Below the pieces are notes generated by a model that was not told the DNA's origin, searched no databases, and saw only the letters and a list, made by a program, of their open reading frames with translations. The position numbers and the translations under genes are program-made. A stretch of DNA of 64,000 nt from Streptomyces sp. A2-16. GTDB taxonomy: Bacteria > Actinomycetota > Actinomycetes > Streptomycetales > Streptomycetaceae. Where the stretch lies: assembly GCF_018128905.1 (NCBI RefSeq), contig NZ_CP063808.1, positions 248,001 to 312,000 on the forward strand. The letters are read 5' to 3'. Every line of letters starts with the position of its first letter. Position 1 is the stretch's first letter. This document shows positions 41,401 through 49,782 of the stretch, piece by piece.

Positions 41401-41841
41401 AAGCTCCCGTCCGCCCCGGCCCGCTACACGATCCGAACGAACCTGACCCGCCCGCCGGGCGTGGCCACGACCACGACCCGCCTGACAGCGGCCTGGACCT
41501 TCACGTCCAGCCCGTCCGACTCCGGCTCGCTGCCCCTCTCCACGGTCCGCTTCCACCCGAAGCTGACCCCGACCGGCACGGCCCCCGCAGGCCGCCGCAC
41601 CACGATCCCCCTCTCCCTCCAGGGCCCGGCGGCCACTGACCTGAAATCCCTGACGGTGAAGGTTTCCTACGACGCCGGCAAGACATGGTCCCCCGCCCCG
41701 GTGACCACCACCCACGGCAGAAGGACCCTCACCCTGACCCACCCGGAAAACGCCCGCTCGGTATCCCTCAAATCCACCCTGACCGACACCACGGGCAACA
41801 CCTACGCGGTGACGATCCTGAAGGCATACCTCCTGACCTGA
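38482..41841 (+). CDS. Secreted subtilisin-like S8 serine protease
   Basis: 1119 residues; the ATG directly follows the previous stop. A signal peptide (residues 1-30) and a propeptide precede the S8 domain at about 225-515. Catalytic residues: Asp in 'VKVAVLDTGVDTTHPDL', His in 'DKVGHGTHVAATLAG', oxyanion Asn in 'TVAAAGNEGPDAG', Ser in 'MSGTSMATPHAAGAAAI'. The remaining 600 residues look like beta-sandwich domains, as in large Streptomyces peptidases. It would degrade extracellular protein or process surface proteins. The operon with a sigma factor and CU044_5270 implies dedicated control. Confidence 0.94.
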   Translation: MRDRTTSASLAALLVAGLMTGVSVAATGSGLGVRTQDTATVAAPGSPASGARTTGSASAAGRYVTLLTGDRVRLDARGRVTGVRRAPGREDVPVSVRGVGGDQYVVPADAAALIGQGVLDMRLFDVSGLIRAGYDDTRRGTLPLIVSYEGKSAQRRSTQKSLVADADATVRRELPSVAGAAITVPKAGADDMWQALTEEQAVARVWLDGRFKASADEDGAAAEAGGGVAQIGAPSAWAAGYDGKGVKVAVLDTGVDTTHPDLASAVTASKDFTSSGGTDDKVGHGTHVAATLAGSGTRSDGRYKGVAPGAGILNAKVLDDNGEGSDSSVIAGLEWAAGQGAKVANLSLGQEDTPGEDPVEAAVNALSKSTGMLTVAAAGNEGPDAGTVGSPGAAESALTVGAVDGEDRLADFSSTGPTADNALKPDLTAPGVDIVSAKAAHGYLGDPAADGYVSMSGTSMATPHAAGAAAILAQRHPDWTGARIKQALTASTTPTTGATVYQQGTGRLDVSRALQGVVASEQTSVSFGKQRWPHTDDRPVTRHITYRNDGDHPVTLDLTAGATGPGGSTAPEGMFTLSTTRLTVPAGGTAGVDLTADTRVEAADGTYSGTLVATAQNGAEPAAVRTAFGVVREAESYDLTLKFLDRGGKPVSAPLTEILGYSGTYWTTSLGDSEQISKGVYRVRVPRGDYVVDTVMEDASGTSALVRPRLSLTGDTTVVFDARKAKPVGITAPQGAKMSDGQLNVAVGTGSGQHNSTLFWGTFENLRTATLGPAAPAGRLSTQLGGLWQKGSTTYHLLHNLPDRFPTGYRHTTRMNELALLKRNFGSSVAHRKGIVNVLWSGPTLSLGTVSDPFPLPTTAKIYVTTPKGFKWTANLGQRNASGDDDVFYGTESARSYQAGRTYAATYNVGVFSPITGGPYGARRDGDTLDLCVPDLADGSGHPASSTAKRHTTVTADGSTLLDNDGDLCQTVEKLPSAPARYTIRTNLTRPPGVATTTTRLTAAWTFTSSPSDSGSLPLSTVRFHPKLTPTGTAPAGRRTTIPLSLQGPAATDLKSLTVKVSYDAGKTWSPAPVTTTHGRRTLTLTHPENARSVSLKSTLTDTTGNTYAVTILKAYLLT

Positions 41842-41892
41842 CGTGGTCCAGACACTCGTCTACACGGTCACGCATCATGTGGAGCACTTCGC

Positions 41893-42290
41893 CGCTGCCG
41901 ACCGAGACACACGTCTTCGTCGATCCGCAGAGGCGGGCAACTGCGGCGGAGGGACGACTGGGTGAAGGCTCGGAAGGCTGCGGTGTCACGGCCGAGTTGC
42001 ACTTCCACGACCTTCGGCACACGGGCAACACGCTCGCCTCGACGGCGGGAGCCGGCACCCGGGAGCCGATGACGCGCATGGGCCACAGCAGCTCCCGAGC
42101 CGCGCTGATCCACCAGCACATCACCAGTGACCGGGACCGGGCCATCGCCGACCGGCTTGGGGCCATGATCCAGGGCGGCGGGCTCGACGACCTCGTGCGC
42201 GCCGAGCGTGCGAAGGGCTACAGGGACGACCCCGCCCACCGGCCTGGACAACAAAGAACCCCCGGGCCCATGGCCTGGGGGTTTCACATG
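41893..42290 (+). pseudogene. C-terminal remnant of a tyrosine integrase with catalytic Tyr replaced
   Basis: Reads 'THVFVDPQRR' then 'LHFHDLRHTGNTLASTAGAG', 'MTRMGHSSSRAALIHQHITS' and 'DRDRAIADRLGAMI'. The box with His-x-x-Arg is kept, but the normal 'LIYQH' nucleophile is 'LIHQH', so the Tyr is now His. The N-terminal two thirds are missing; the frame begins within sequence that follows the protease gene. It stands next to the att copy at 42289, as an integrase should. A different integrase lineage from the one at 56516. Confidence 0.88.
42257..42283. terminator. Element-end hairpin before attL
   Basis: AACCCCCGGGCC (42257-42268), loop CAT, GGCCTGGGGGTT (42272-42283), with one G-T mismatch pair. 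It lies six bases before the att copy, matching the arrangement at 31521 and 57748. Confidence 0.8.
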
Positions 42291-42335
42291 GAGCGGGTGA
42301 CGAGAATCGAACTCGCGCTCTCAGCTTGGGAAGCT
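42289..42335 (-). repeat. attL: 47-bp copy of tRNA-Gly 3' end
   Basis: Identical to 57780-57826. It begins TGGAGCGGGTGACGAGAATC and ends CTTGGGAAGCT, which is inside the anticodon stem of the tRNA. The flanks differ on both sides. Confidence 0.93.
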
Positions 42336-42548
42336 CGGAGTCTTTGGGGGCGGTTGTCCCGCTGACCTGCGGTAGACCCTGAACGGGTGCGCAGGCGGTC
42401 GCCGACTTGTTCCCCACTGTTCCCCGTGGTTCTCCGCAGGATCTGGCACACATCTGGCACGTCCGACCACTCCGGGCTGAGAGTCTGAGCCCGTGACTGA
42501 TGACGAGGTTGTCGAGGCGTTGCGGGTCGTAGCGCGGACGGGGTGCGG

Positions 42549-43112
42549 CTACGGAGACTGCGGTTCGCTCCCCGGCATCACCTGCAGCACCGACCGGTTC
42601 ACCCCAGACCATCCTTGAAGATCGGTGTCCAGAATCTCGTTCAAGGTGATCAGGGCCTCCTCCGCAACCCGCGCCGTCTCCTCGCCGGACGCCTTGCGGT
42701 ACTGCATCTCCTGCTTGAGCCGCTGTACCCGGGCGAGGACCGAGGATCGCAGCTGCCACAACTCCTGGTCCCTGAAGAGGTTGTTCTTCGCAGCCACGAT
42801 GCCGGACACCCCGGCCAGGGCGGTGCTGGATATCCCGAACCACGGATATTTCCACGCTGCGCTAGCGACCCCGAGGACCGCGATCACGGCGTTCAGCGCA
42901 GCGATGAGCGTGATCACCCGGTCCACCCTGGTCCGCGATATCACCCGTAACCGAGCGAACTCTTTCTCGTACCAGGCGACATAGTGCGAGACGACGACGA
43001 AGGGATCGGCCTCTACGGGCGGATCGGGCGGTGTGCGCATTCCGGCGGACCTGAACGAGATCGGCCACCACCTGGAATCCCTGTACCCATGCTCCGGCTC
43101 ACCCGATGGCAT
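42549..43112 (-). CDS. Two-helix membrane protein, SLATT/DUF4231-like
   Basis: 187 residues, ATG 43112 with GAGGGG upstream. After a Trp-rich N terminus, 'DPFVVVSHYVAWYEKEFARL' leads into two transmembrane helices ('VITLIAALNAVIAVLGVASA' and 'WFGISSTALAGVSGIVAAKN') and a C-terminal helix 'RDQELWQLRSSVLARVQRLK' with 'EMQYRKASGE'. This order fits the SLATT/DUF4231 group of 2TM proteins, which are proposed membrane effectors in nucleotide-signalled conflict systems. No synthase partner is obvious next to it. First cargo gene after attL. Confidence 0.65.
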   Translation of the reverse strand: MPSGEPEHGYRDSRWWPISFRSAGMRTPPDPPVEADPFVVVSHYVAWYEKEFARLRVISRTRVDRVITLIAALNAVIAVLGVASAAWKYPWFGISSTALAGVSGIVAAKNNLFRDQELWQLRSSVLARVQRLKQEMQYRKASGEETARVAEEALITLNEILDTDLQGWSGVNRSVLQVMPGSEPQSP

Positions 43113-43379
43113 CGATGCGCCCCCTCGCCGTCCAGTGTGCGAGCTGACCCGCCAAACACGCCACACCTACGACAAGGGTGCCGAGTCAGGAGCGCATTCG
43201 TCTCGTACCACTGCCAGTTCTCCGGGTGCAGGCATAACCCTTCCAGTGTGGCAGATCAACGCGGGGAGCCCGGGCCACAGCGGGGTGGGGGTGGTCACCT
43301 GCGGGTGCCGACTGTCGGCGTTGGTCGGCTTCGGACGGCCCAGGGACGGCCCAGCGCGATCGGGTGTCGTAATCACTGC

Positions 43380-44021
43380 TCTAAAGGCTGTCCCGCAATG
43401 ACCGCTCAGAGCTTTGGAAACGGCGGCACCTCGTTCATGACCCGCAGAAGCTTGCGAGCAGGAGCCACCTCCTCCAGCCGCACGGATGCGGCGAGACCTT
43501 CGATGACTGGCCGGCCTGCGGTTACTGCTGCTGGCGGCCGCCTCCCAGCCGGGTTGCTCCCTGTAGCTGGTGTAGTACTTGCTGTCCCTCGCCGCCGCGG
43601 CGGCGGAGTGCCATTACTCGGTCCGGCAGATGCTTCCCAGCAGGTCCAACCGCAACGACTGCAAGGCATGGGAGCTGTCCGGAGCCAAGGCCGCCGTAGG
43701 CAACGCCGTAGTGATCGCGGATGGTGGCGACCGAGGCATCGGCCTGGTCATCCCGCACCGCCGCGAGCCCGGTCAGACCGAACTCCAGGACTGGAAAGAG
43801 GAACACAACGCCTCCCACCGCAAAGTCCGAGCCCGCGTCGAGCACGTCTTCGCCCGCATGAAGAGCTGGAAGATCCTGCGTGACTGCCGCCTGAAAGGCG
43901 GCGGGGTGTCCACCACGCGATGCTCGGCATCGCCCGCCTGCACAACCTCGCCCTCGCCGGGTGACCAAGGAACGAGCGGGTGAGCAGGTAAGTCGAAAAT
44001 CATTTATGGGACAGCCCTTAG
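43380..44021 (+). mobile_element. IS5-family relic, copy 1
   Basis: Outer ends AAGGCTGTCCCGCAATGA (about 43383) and the complement of CTAAGGGCTGTCCCATAAAT (to 44021) are IS5-type terminal repeats. The internal frame from about 43640 encodes the C-terminal half of a DDE transposase: 'NAVVIADGGDRGIGLVIPHR', 'EEHNASHRKVRARVEHVFAR', 'MKSWKILRDCRLKGGGV', then a frameshift before the usual 'HHAMLGIARLHNLALAG' end. The N-terminal catalytic Asp region is missing. At 43400-43500 a minus-strand end ('PVIEGLAASVRLEEVAPARK') may be another gene fragment. Confidence 0.85.
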
Positions 44022-44064
44022 TGTGAGTGATGGTACGGGCGCCCCTTCTGAGGGGGCGCCTGAC

Positions 44065-44217
44065 TCAACCAATCGTCACAGAGAACCCGTTGCTGATAAT
44101 GATCAGCACAGCCATGATGGCGCCCACTGTCACCAGGACGCCGATCAGGCGAACCGTCCGATGCTCCTCTTCAATCGCGTATCGGACGGTGCGCCACCAC
44201 TCCCTGTCGAGCTTCAT
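44065..44217 (-). CDS. 50-residue single-helix membrane peptide
   Basis: ATG 44217 with GAGAGG eight bases upstream, stop at 44065-44067. Sequence starts 'MKLDREWWRTVRYAIEEEHR' and ends in a transmembrane helix 'VTVGAIMAVLIIISNGFSVT'. The good ribosome site, amphipathic start and single helix support a real gene despite its size. It is divergent from the regulator-like gene at 44363 and shares a short intergenic region with it. The function is unknown. Confidence 0.7.
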   Translation of the reverse strand: MKLDREWWRTVRYAIEEEHRTVRLIGVLVTVGAIMAVLIIISNGFSVTIG

Positions 44218-44362
44218 GCCGCTCACCTCTCCATCTGTGCAGGTGAGTTGAGCTTGCAGGTCACCTCACAGCGATATTTCACGGAGGTACGCTGTGAGGT
44301 GGAAAGAATCGTGATGAATCGTGGTGAACCGAGTCCTCGGCTCCACGACGGGGGAGGGCACG

Positions 44363-45169
44363 ATGCCAGGATCAGCAAGCAGGGCAGTGAAGATCCCTGA
44401 CTCGATCCCGGAAGGCCATCTACGCGCTTGGCTGGTGTTGCTAGCTGATCTGCGGCTGGGCGCAGGGATGCCCTCACTTGCGAAGGTGAGCAAACAAGCC
44501 GGTAATTGTGGAAGGGATCTCAGTACAGCTACGGTGCGAAGGCTGCTTGTGGGGGAGACAACCAGTATGGGGCCAGCCCTGGCCTTGGCCTACACACTGG
44601 CGGAGATGGACACCCGGCCCGCTCAGTGGAAAAGCTCATACAATTGGGATACGTTCGATCGTCATATTCGCCTTATGTTGCTGAGTGCGAGTAGTGAGGT
44701 GGGCGGCGAACCTAATACCGTAACAAGCAAGCAACCTGATTCCGCAACACAATGGTCTATTGCCGTGTCGACTGAACATGAATATACGTCGAGTGAACAT
44801 GAACAGACCGTGTCGGTCACTGACTATACGGCTTTGCGTGAACTCGCGCACCTAATGAGGCTCTGGCGGCGAAGAGCTGGATGCCCTTCGCTAGACCGGA
44901 TCACCCAGCAAACCAGGGCCTATTTGCCTGGAGTCACTATTCATGATGTGAGAGTCATTCTATGGGGCAACGATCCAATAACGGAAGTTCTGGCCAGTGC
45001 CGTGGCACGTGCCCTTTCCGACCTAGGTCCACGCTGCGTGCGTAACGATTACTTCCCCGTACTTTTGCAGTTCCTTGAACGCATGGAGGCGGAGGGCTCC
45101 CTCCTTCCTGATCCGCGGTTCCAGCAGAATCCGGCAGGAGCAAGGGGTCTACAACAACCGCCTCCATAG
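44363..45169 (+). CDS. Helix-turn-helix-like protein of unknown function
   Basis: 268 residues, ATG 44363 with GGGGGAGGG upstream. Two similar helical modules, at about 15-90 ('LRAWLVLLADLRLGAGMPSL', 'TATVRRLLVGETTSMGPALA') and about 160-245 ('ALRELAHLMRLWRRRAGCPS', 'VTIHDVRVILWGNDPITEVL'), look like XRE-type folds in tandem, a common Streptomyces arrangement. The linker is Ser/Glu/Thr-rich. Codon use is AT-richer than the flanks, which suggests recent transfer. Flanked by inverted IS5 relics. Confidence 0.65.
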   Translation: MPGSASRAVKIPDSIPEGHLRAWLVLLADLRLGAGMPSLAKVSKQAGNCGRDLSTATVRRLLVGETTSMGPALALAYTLAEMDTRPAQWKSSYNWDTFDRHIRLMLLSASSEVGGEPNTVTSKQPDSATQWSIAVSTEHEYTSSEHEQTVSVTDYTALRELAHLMRLWRRRAGCPSLDRITQQTRAYLPGVTIHDVRVILWGNDPITEVLASAVARALSDLGPRCVRNDYFPVLLQFLERMEAEGSLLPDPRFQQNPAGARGLQQPPP

Positions 45170-45320
45170 ATTACGTACGTGTCCTCTGGGTCAGAACGGG
45201 ACAGCAGAGCATCGAGGTGTGACGCGAGGAACAATGTTGTTGTTACCTCACCCCGTCTGGTGCAGCATTACGAGCCCTCTGAGGGGTCCTACGAAGCCGC
45301 GGTGCCGGCTGAAGGGTCCA

Positions 45321-45681
45321 CTAAGGGCTGTCCCATAAATGATTTTCGACTTACCTGCTCACCCGCTCGTTCCTTGGTCACCCGGCGAGGGCGAGGTTGT
45401 GCAGGCGGGCGATGCCGAGCATCGCGTGGTGGACACCCCGCCGCCTTTCAGGCGGCAGTCACGCAGGATCTTCCAGCTCTTCATGCGGGCGAAGACGTGC
45501 TCGACGCGGGCTCGGACTTTGCGGTGGGAGGCGTTGTGTTCCTCTTTCCAGTCCTGGAGTTCGGTCTGACCGGGCTCGCGGCGGTGCGGGATGACCAGGC
45601 CGATGCCTCGGTCGCCACCATCCGCGATCACTACGGCGTTGCCTACGGCGGCCTTGGCTCCGGACAGCTCCCATGCCTTGC
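45321..45681 (-). mobile_element. IS5-family relic, copy 2, inverted
   Basis: The reverse complement of 43661-44021 over 361 bp with no difference that I saw. It includes the outer terminal repeat CTAAGGGCTGTCCCATAAAT and the transposase C-terminal coding region with the same frameshift. It is cut off at 45681, 35 bp before the next gene. The shared frameshift shows the two copies come from one defective ancestor. Confidence 0.88.
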
Positions 45682-45715
45682 CGCAGTCCGCTCGTCCGGT
45701 GGGTACGCTCAACAC

Positions 45716-46777
45716 ATGACTCCGGAGGGGATCGCCAACGCAGTGGTCTCGGTACTCGCCGCCGCAGGAACACTGGCTGGCGTAACTAGCCGCACAAGGC
45801 GACGACGCAACGAGATCAAAGAAAACCTGGCTTTGGCCGAAGAGCTTCAAAAAAATGAAATCCTACGCGACCACACTCCTGCCGTCGCTTGGCTACACGG
45901 GAAAATCGCCTTAGACGTAGCCAGACTGTCTGGTCAACCTATTGGGGCCCCGAAGAAGCCAATCCCGAAAGGCGCTCTGATTTTCGCAACCGTCCTCCTA
46001 CTCGCGTTCGGCGGATGGACCTATTGGCTCAACCGGGACGGCTTCGTCTGGTATTCATTGGTCACAGGCGCTTTGGCCGCCTCAATGCTCATTTCAATCC
46101 TAGGAATGACAACAAACAGAGAGATCCCCCCTGACCCAGAGGGCGGATTGCCAGAGGGGGCTCACCCTCTCCAGTCTGAATCTGCCTCACAGGCCATAGT
46201 TACATCTGTGGCCATGGCCGCCATGAGTTCAGACGGCAGGTACGAAGATGATGGTCAGCTTGGCGTAGCGTTTCGCTTCGTGCGCCACATGGCAGCTAGC
46301 GAGTTCGACGAGGCCTTGAGCCTCGCAGATGAAAACTGGCTGAAATGCCGCATCCAGACTTGGCTTTGGAATGCGCGAGCTTTTATTGGAGGCGACGAGA
46401 CTCAACTCCAAGCCACAACAGATGCCATCATGAGTTCTCGCGGGGAGCATGACTTGTGGGATGCTTTCTCCTCTGCAGAAGTCAACGCCTTCCAGGAGGA
46501 GTGGGGCGAGATCGATCCGGATCGACTGGGTGGAGCAAGTAGGCGCCGCCGAGTTGGCCCAGATTACGACTTGGTGGTACTAGCCCCGCTTGGCGAAAGC
46601 GGTGGTTACTTCGTCAACTTTCCCACTCCGATACCGGGCGGCTTTACCTTTCTCATGCATAAATGCGACGGGAAGTGGCTGCTGGCTAATCATCTTGGTA
46701 TTGCACCGCCGCTGCCCGGCTTCCCTCCGACGTGGTGGGTGGTCGGAGACCCTAATCTGGAAGAGCTTCCGGACTAG
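45716..46777 (+). CDS. Membrane protein of unknown function
   Basis: 353 residues, ATG 45716, weak ribosome site. One N-terminal hydrophobic helix ('IANAVVSVLAAAGTLAGVTS'), a charged helical segment, then two transmembrane helices ('ALIFATVLLLAFGGWTYWLN' and 'FVWYSLVTGALAASMLISIL') and a C-terminal soluble domain of about 180 residues ('FRFVRHMAASEFDEALSLAD', 'WLKCRIQTWLWNARAFIGGD', 'PDYDLVVLAPLGESGGYFVN'). I recognise no family. GC content is visibly lower than the element core. It may be driven by sequence from the adjacent IS relic. Confidence 0.65.
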   Translation: MTPEGIANAVVSVLAAAGTLAGVTSRTRRRRNEIKENLALAEELQKNEILRDHTPAVAWLHGKIALDVARLSGQPIGAPKKPIPKGALIFATVLLLAFGGWTYWLNRDGFVWYSLVTGALAASMLISILGMTTNREIPPDPEGGLPEGAHPLQSESASQAIVTSVAMAAMSSDGRYEDDGQLGVAFRFVRHMAASEFDEALSLADENWLKCRIQTWLWNARAFIGGDETQLQATTDAIMSSRGEHDLWDAFSSAEVNAFQEEWGEIDPDRLGGASRRRRVGPDYDLVVLAPLGESGGYFVNFPTPIPGGFTFLMHKCDGKWLLANHLGIAPPLPGFPPTWWVVGDPNLEELPD

Positions 46778-47027
46778 GTCGGCGGAGGCCTCAATGACCA
46801 GTCCAGCGCCGCTGCCCGATCGCTAGAGCACCACCTCGAGAATCTCAAATACGGCTTGAGGCTGAGTTGGGCACCTTGACATGCGTACCGATGTTCCCCG
46901 TAACCCTCCGCGGGGCGCTGCTCGAAAGGGCACCCGCCGGCTTCTGCTGCCCTTGCCGACCGCCCATGCCCTCCGGGTCGGCGTGGCGCCATTTGACGTC
47001 CACGAGACCGCTGGACTCCTTGGATGC

Positions 47028-47285
47028 TTACTTCCTCCGGAACAAGCAAAGGATCATGGTACCTGAGCCCTCCACCGATCGAGACTGGCCCGCAGACACC
47101 AGGTGATCCAACTGCCAGTCGAGTTCCTCGACGGCATCGATCGCTTCAGCGAGGGTGGTTTTACGTTCGGCTTCCGTATGGGCTTCGCTGAACTCGTAGA
47201 CGAAGACCCTTCGGCCATTTTCGAGGGCCTTGGCCGCCGCCATCATCACACTGTTTGGAGCCTCGTCTACGTAGATCACGGCCAT
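47028..47285 (-). CDS. Small conserved hypothetical protein
   Basis: 85 residues, ATG 47285 with GGGAG six bases upstream. 'MAVIYVDEAPNSVMMAAAKA' then 'LENGRRVFVYEFSEAHTEAE' and 'TTLAEAIDAVEELDWQLDHL' predict a compact alpha/beta fold; the second strand/helix recalls small DUF4177-like proteins. No partner is evident. The 250-bp gaps on each side have no gene. Confidence 0.65.
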   Translation of the reverse strand: MAVIYVDEAPNSVMMAAAKALENGRRVFVYEFSEAHTEAERKTTLAEAIDAVEELDWQLDHLVSAGQSRSVEGSGTMILCLFRRK

Positions 47286-47532
47286 CGCGTACTCCCGTGT
47301 TCGTCCGGTGTCTCGTGAAGGAGATGTTTGCAAGAAAAGCTTGCCTCATGACCTCGTCCTTGGCAGGTCGATCGAGGTGACCGTTGGATCTGTACGTTGA
47401 TAGCTGTGGGGCCGGTACTGCGCATCGATCCACCGGGATTCGCCTCCGTTCGGTGCTGCTGGCGTCGGCCGCTAGTGCCAGGCGAAGATCTGGGGCTGGC
47501 ATGTGGCCGGCACTTCGTCATTGCGACAGAGG

Positions 47533-48078
47533 TCAACCGTGATTCAGGTAGGCCTGCGCCCTTCCCATGAACCGGCCCAGTGCGACGCCGGAAGCTTCTT
47601 GGGCCGTGATCATTGCCGCTCGTTCCTCATCGCCGTCTTGGCCTTCGGCGACCATGTCGCCGAAAGTCCGCAGCTTGATCCACCACTCCCTGTGGGCATC
47701 CTCGATGGGCCCAGCGACATCCGCTAGATCGGAAGGCCCCTCAAGGATGGCTGCAAACGTCGCAGCTGACAGATCATGCAGGCCCTGCGCGGCCGCATCT
47801 GCCATGGGGTCCGTGTGAGAGTCGGCGTACTGCCCGTTGCAGATCTTGTAGTCAATTTCGTCGAACAGTCGGCTGATGCTCATTGCCTGCTGGATGAGGG
47901 CGCTGTACGCATCCCGCTGCATCTGCCGGCGCCATTGACTGTTAGTCGCATCTATCTGTGTACGGGTCGCCCAGCGTCCCTGCCAAGCGGCCAGGCCGGC
48001 AGCCGTCGTCGTCCCAACGATGCCAACCACAGCACCGAGTAACGCAGCCGTCGCTTGATCCATGGAGTGATTGTGCAT
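47533..48078 (-). CDS. Membrane-anchored helical protein of unknown function
   Basis: 181 residues from ATG 48078 (GGGG six bases upstream; ATG 48063 is the alternative). One transmembrane helix at the N terminus ('ALLGAVVGIVGTTTAAGLAA') is followed by 'RWATRTQIDATNSQWRRQMQ' and a helical cytoplasmic domain. Proteins with this layout are frequent in Streptomyces mobile DNA and are unassigned. A similar topology is seen at 60907 outside the element. Confidence 0.65.
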   Translation of the reverse strand: MHNHSMDQATAALLGAVVGIVGTTTAAGLAAWQGRWATRTQIDATNSQWRRQMQRDAYSALIQQAMSISRLFDEIDYKICNGQYADSHTDPMADAAAQGLHDLSAATFAAILEGPSDLADVAGPIEDAHREWWIKLRTFGDMVAEGQDGDEERAAMITAQEASGVALGRFMGRAQAYLNHG

Positions 48079-48571
48079 GGTAGCCCCGTCATCTTGGGGG
48101 GATCTGGCGGATTGCTGCGAGCTGACCCCCTTCCTTAACCCACCACCCGTCCCAAGCTCCCATCCCGTCCGCCGTCGACCCACACACCGTGGAGCGGGCG
48201 TGGTTCATGGCGTCCAGGTGGAGCGCGCCACTGTACGAACGACCTGGACGCCATGGGCCGCGTCTGCTCGGCTCTGCCTGGGTTGATGGCGGACGGGATG
48301 GGAGCTCCCCGCGCACACCACTACGGACCCGCGGCCGCGTACGGGCCCCCTCCATCCCGGTGCCGGCCGATCCCCCCGCCGGAGGCATCGTTCTGACCGT
48401 GGCCTGCCCGTCTAGGGCTCTACCGTCCGGGCCGTAACATGCTTGTGGCCCCAGGGGCCAGGCCCGGCGCCGAAGGCGCAGAGGGCCAGGCCCAAGGGGC
48501 CAGCCCGCGCTTTGCGCGGGCCCTTGAACCAGTAGAGAAGGTTGTAACTCACTGGCCGAAGGCCTTGGCGA
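48079..48571. other. 493-bp gap with GC-rich hairpins
   Basis: No gene is supported. At 48445-48520 the motif GGGCCAGGCC-like repeats three times, and CCCGCGC (48504-48510), loop TTT, GCGCGGG (48514-48520) is a strong hairpin. It could end the transcript of the plus strand or be a structured RNA. Composition is typical of an intergenic region with terminators. Confidence 0.5.
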
Positions 48572-49339
48572 TCAGAACGGCGGCTCTTCGTTGTGTCCCT
48601 CGGTGGAGCTACGGTCGGCGGACCAGATCGGCGAGCCGTCGGCTGGTAGGTCGGAATCGCAAACCAGGAACGGGTTTCGCTGGCCCTCCAGGCCCGAGGA
48701 GTCCTCGCCCCATGCGTTGAGGGTGTCGATGACACGTTCGCGGTGCCGCCACAGCTCACTTGTACCCAAGGCCTCCCGGATCAAGGGCACCAGGGGTTGT
48801 CGGTGGTGCAGCAACCGGGGGTCATCGAGGAGGGGGATGCAGGCCGTCAGGGCTGCTTCACGCACGTGGCGGTCGGATTCCTCGGTATACGGGAGAGACG
48901 CTGACAAGAGGGTTGGTCGAATCTTCTGGATGCCGACGGCCGGCGCGTAGTCGTCGAGAGGGAATCCGTGGTGCTTGCTGAGGACTGCGGCCTCGTCGGT
49001 GACCTCATTCGCCACAGAGGCGATCCAGCGGAGTAGCTCAGCGCGCAAGCTGCCAGGGGAGGAGTGGCGGTCTTTGTCCACTGCGCGGGTCGTTCGCGGG
49101 TCCGTAAGGATCGCGGCCACGTACAACGCTGCGGGCACTGTGGCCTCGTAGAGCGTGTTTTGGTGGTGCAAGGTGTGGTGCAGGTAGTTGAGCGCCCGGG
49201 TTCTGGCGCCCTGGTCTGTGTCGAGGAGGGCTCCCAGCTGTCTGGGCGCTTCAGCGGCAGATCCGTAGGCGTGCTCCAGCGTGGTCCAGTCAGTGCCAGT
49301 CAGCACGTCGCTGCTGTCGGTGTTCACGGTGCTGAGCAT
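48572..49339 (-). CDS. Helical (HEAT-repeat-like) hypothetical protein
   Basis: 255 residues, ATG 49339, AAGG upstream. Repeated helix pairs: 'LGALLDTDQGARTRALNYLH', 'VPAALYVAAILTDPRTT', 'LRAELLRWIASVANEVTDEA', 'HVREAALTACIPLLDDPRLL', 'PLIREALGTSELWRHRERVI'. The pattern of about 35-50 residues resembles HEAT-type solenoids used as protein scaffolds. No enzyme motif. Last of three minus-strand genes that begin with an ATPase-fold protein. Confidence 0.65.
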   Translation of the reverse strand: MLSTVNTDSSDVLTGTDWTTLEHAYGSAAEAPRQLGALLDTDQGARTRALNYLHHTLHHQNTLYEATVPAALYVAAILTDPRTTRAVDKDRHSSPGSLRAELLRWIASVANEVTDEAAVLSKHHGFPLDDYAPAVGIQKIRPTLLSASLPYTEESDRHVREAALTACIPLLDDPRLLHHRQPLVPLIREALGTSELWRHRERVIDTLNAWGEDSSGLEGQRNPFLVCDSDLPADGSPIWSADRSSTEGHNEEPPF

Positions 49340-49401
49340 GCCTGAGCCTTGGCCCGGAAGGCAGTGATCGCCGGTTGCGATCCGAGCCAGGCGCCCTGGC
49401 G

Positions 49402-49782
49402 TCAGTCGTGCCGGTGCGGTTGAAAGCTGTCCGCACAGGACGGTAGTCCGATCTGACGGTCTGCCAGGGGAAGGAAGATCACGGGTCGGATCGTCCAGGT
49501 GATGCGGGTGTGAGACTGGGTGAGCGTCACTGTGCTGGGCTCGGCGCGTAGGAGTGCTTTCCTCGTCGCGATGCGGCCGTCGTACAGCCACCCCCACGCT
49601 TCCTGTGAGGCGTCGGGGTCCAATGCCGGTGAGATCGTGCGTAGTGCGACCGCTACCCATCTGTCGGCCTGCGGTGCTGAATATGCGTCGAAGGATGCTC
49701 GCAGGACCGGCCATGCTTCGACGGTGAGGTCTTCGGTCCAGCACTCGCACCAGTAACCCCATTGCGGCTGGTCCATCAGCAC
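49402..49782 (-). CDS. Hypothetical protein
   Basis: 126 residues. GTG 49782 has GGGAGG six bases upstream and overlaps the end of the preceding gene; ATG 49776 is the alternative. Trp-rich N terminus ('QPQWGYWCECWTEDLTVEAW') and 'PQADRWVAVALRTISPALDP' then 'GRIATRKALLRAEPSTVTLT'. I recognise no family. Coupled to the upstream ATPase-fold gene, so the two products likely work together. Confidence 0.6.
   Translation of the reverse strand: MLMDQPQWGYWCECWTEDLTVEAWPVLRASFDAYSAPQADRWVAVALRTISPALDPDASQEAWGWLYDGRIATRKALLRAEPSTVTLTQSHTRITWTIRPVIFLPLADRQIGLPSCADSFQPHRHD

Noticed and set aside
43380..45681. Functional composite transposon
   Set aside because: Both IS copies lack the N-terminal transposase part and share a frameshift, so they cannot supply transposase themselves.
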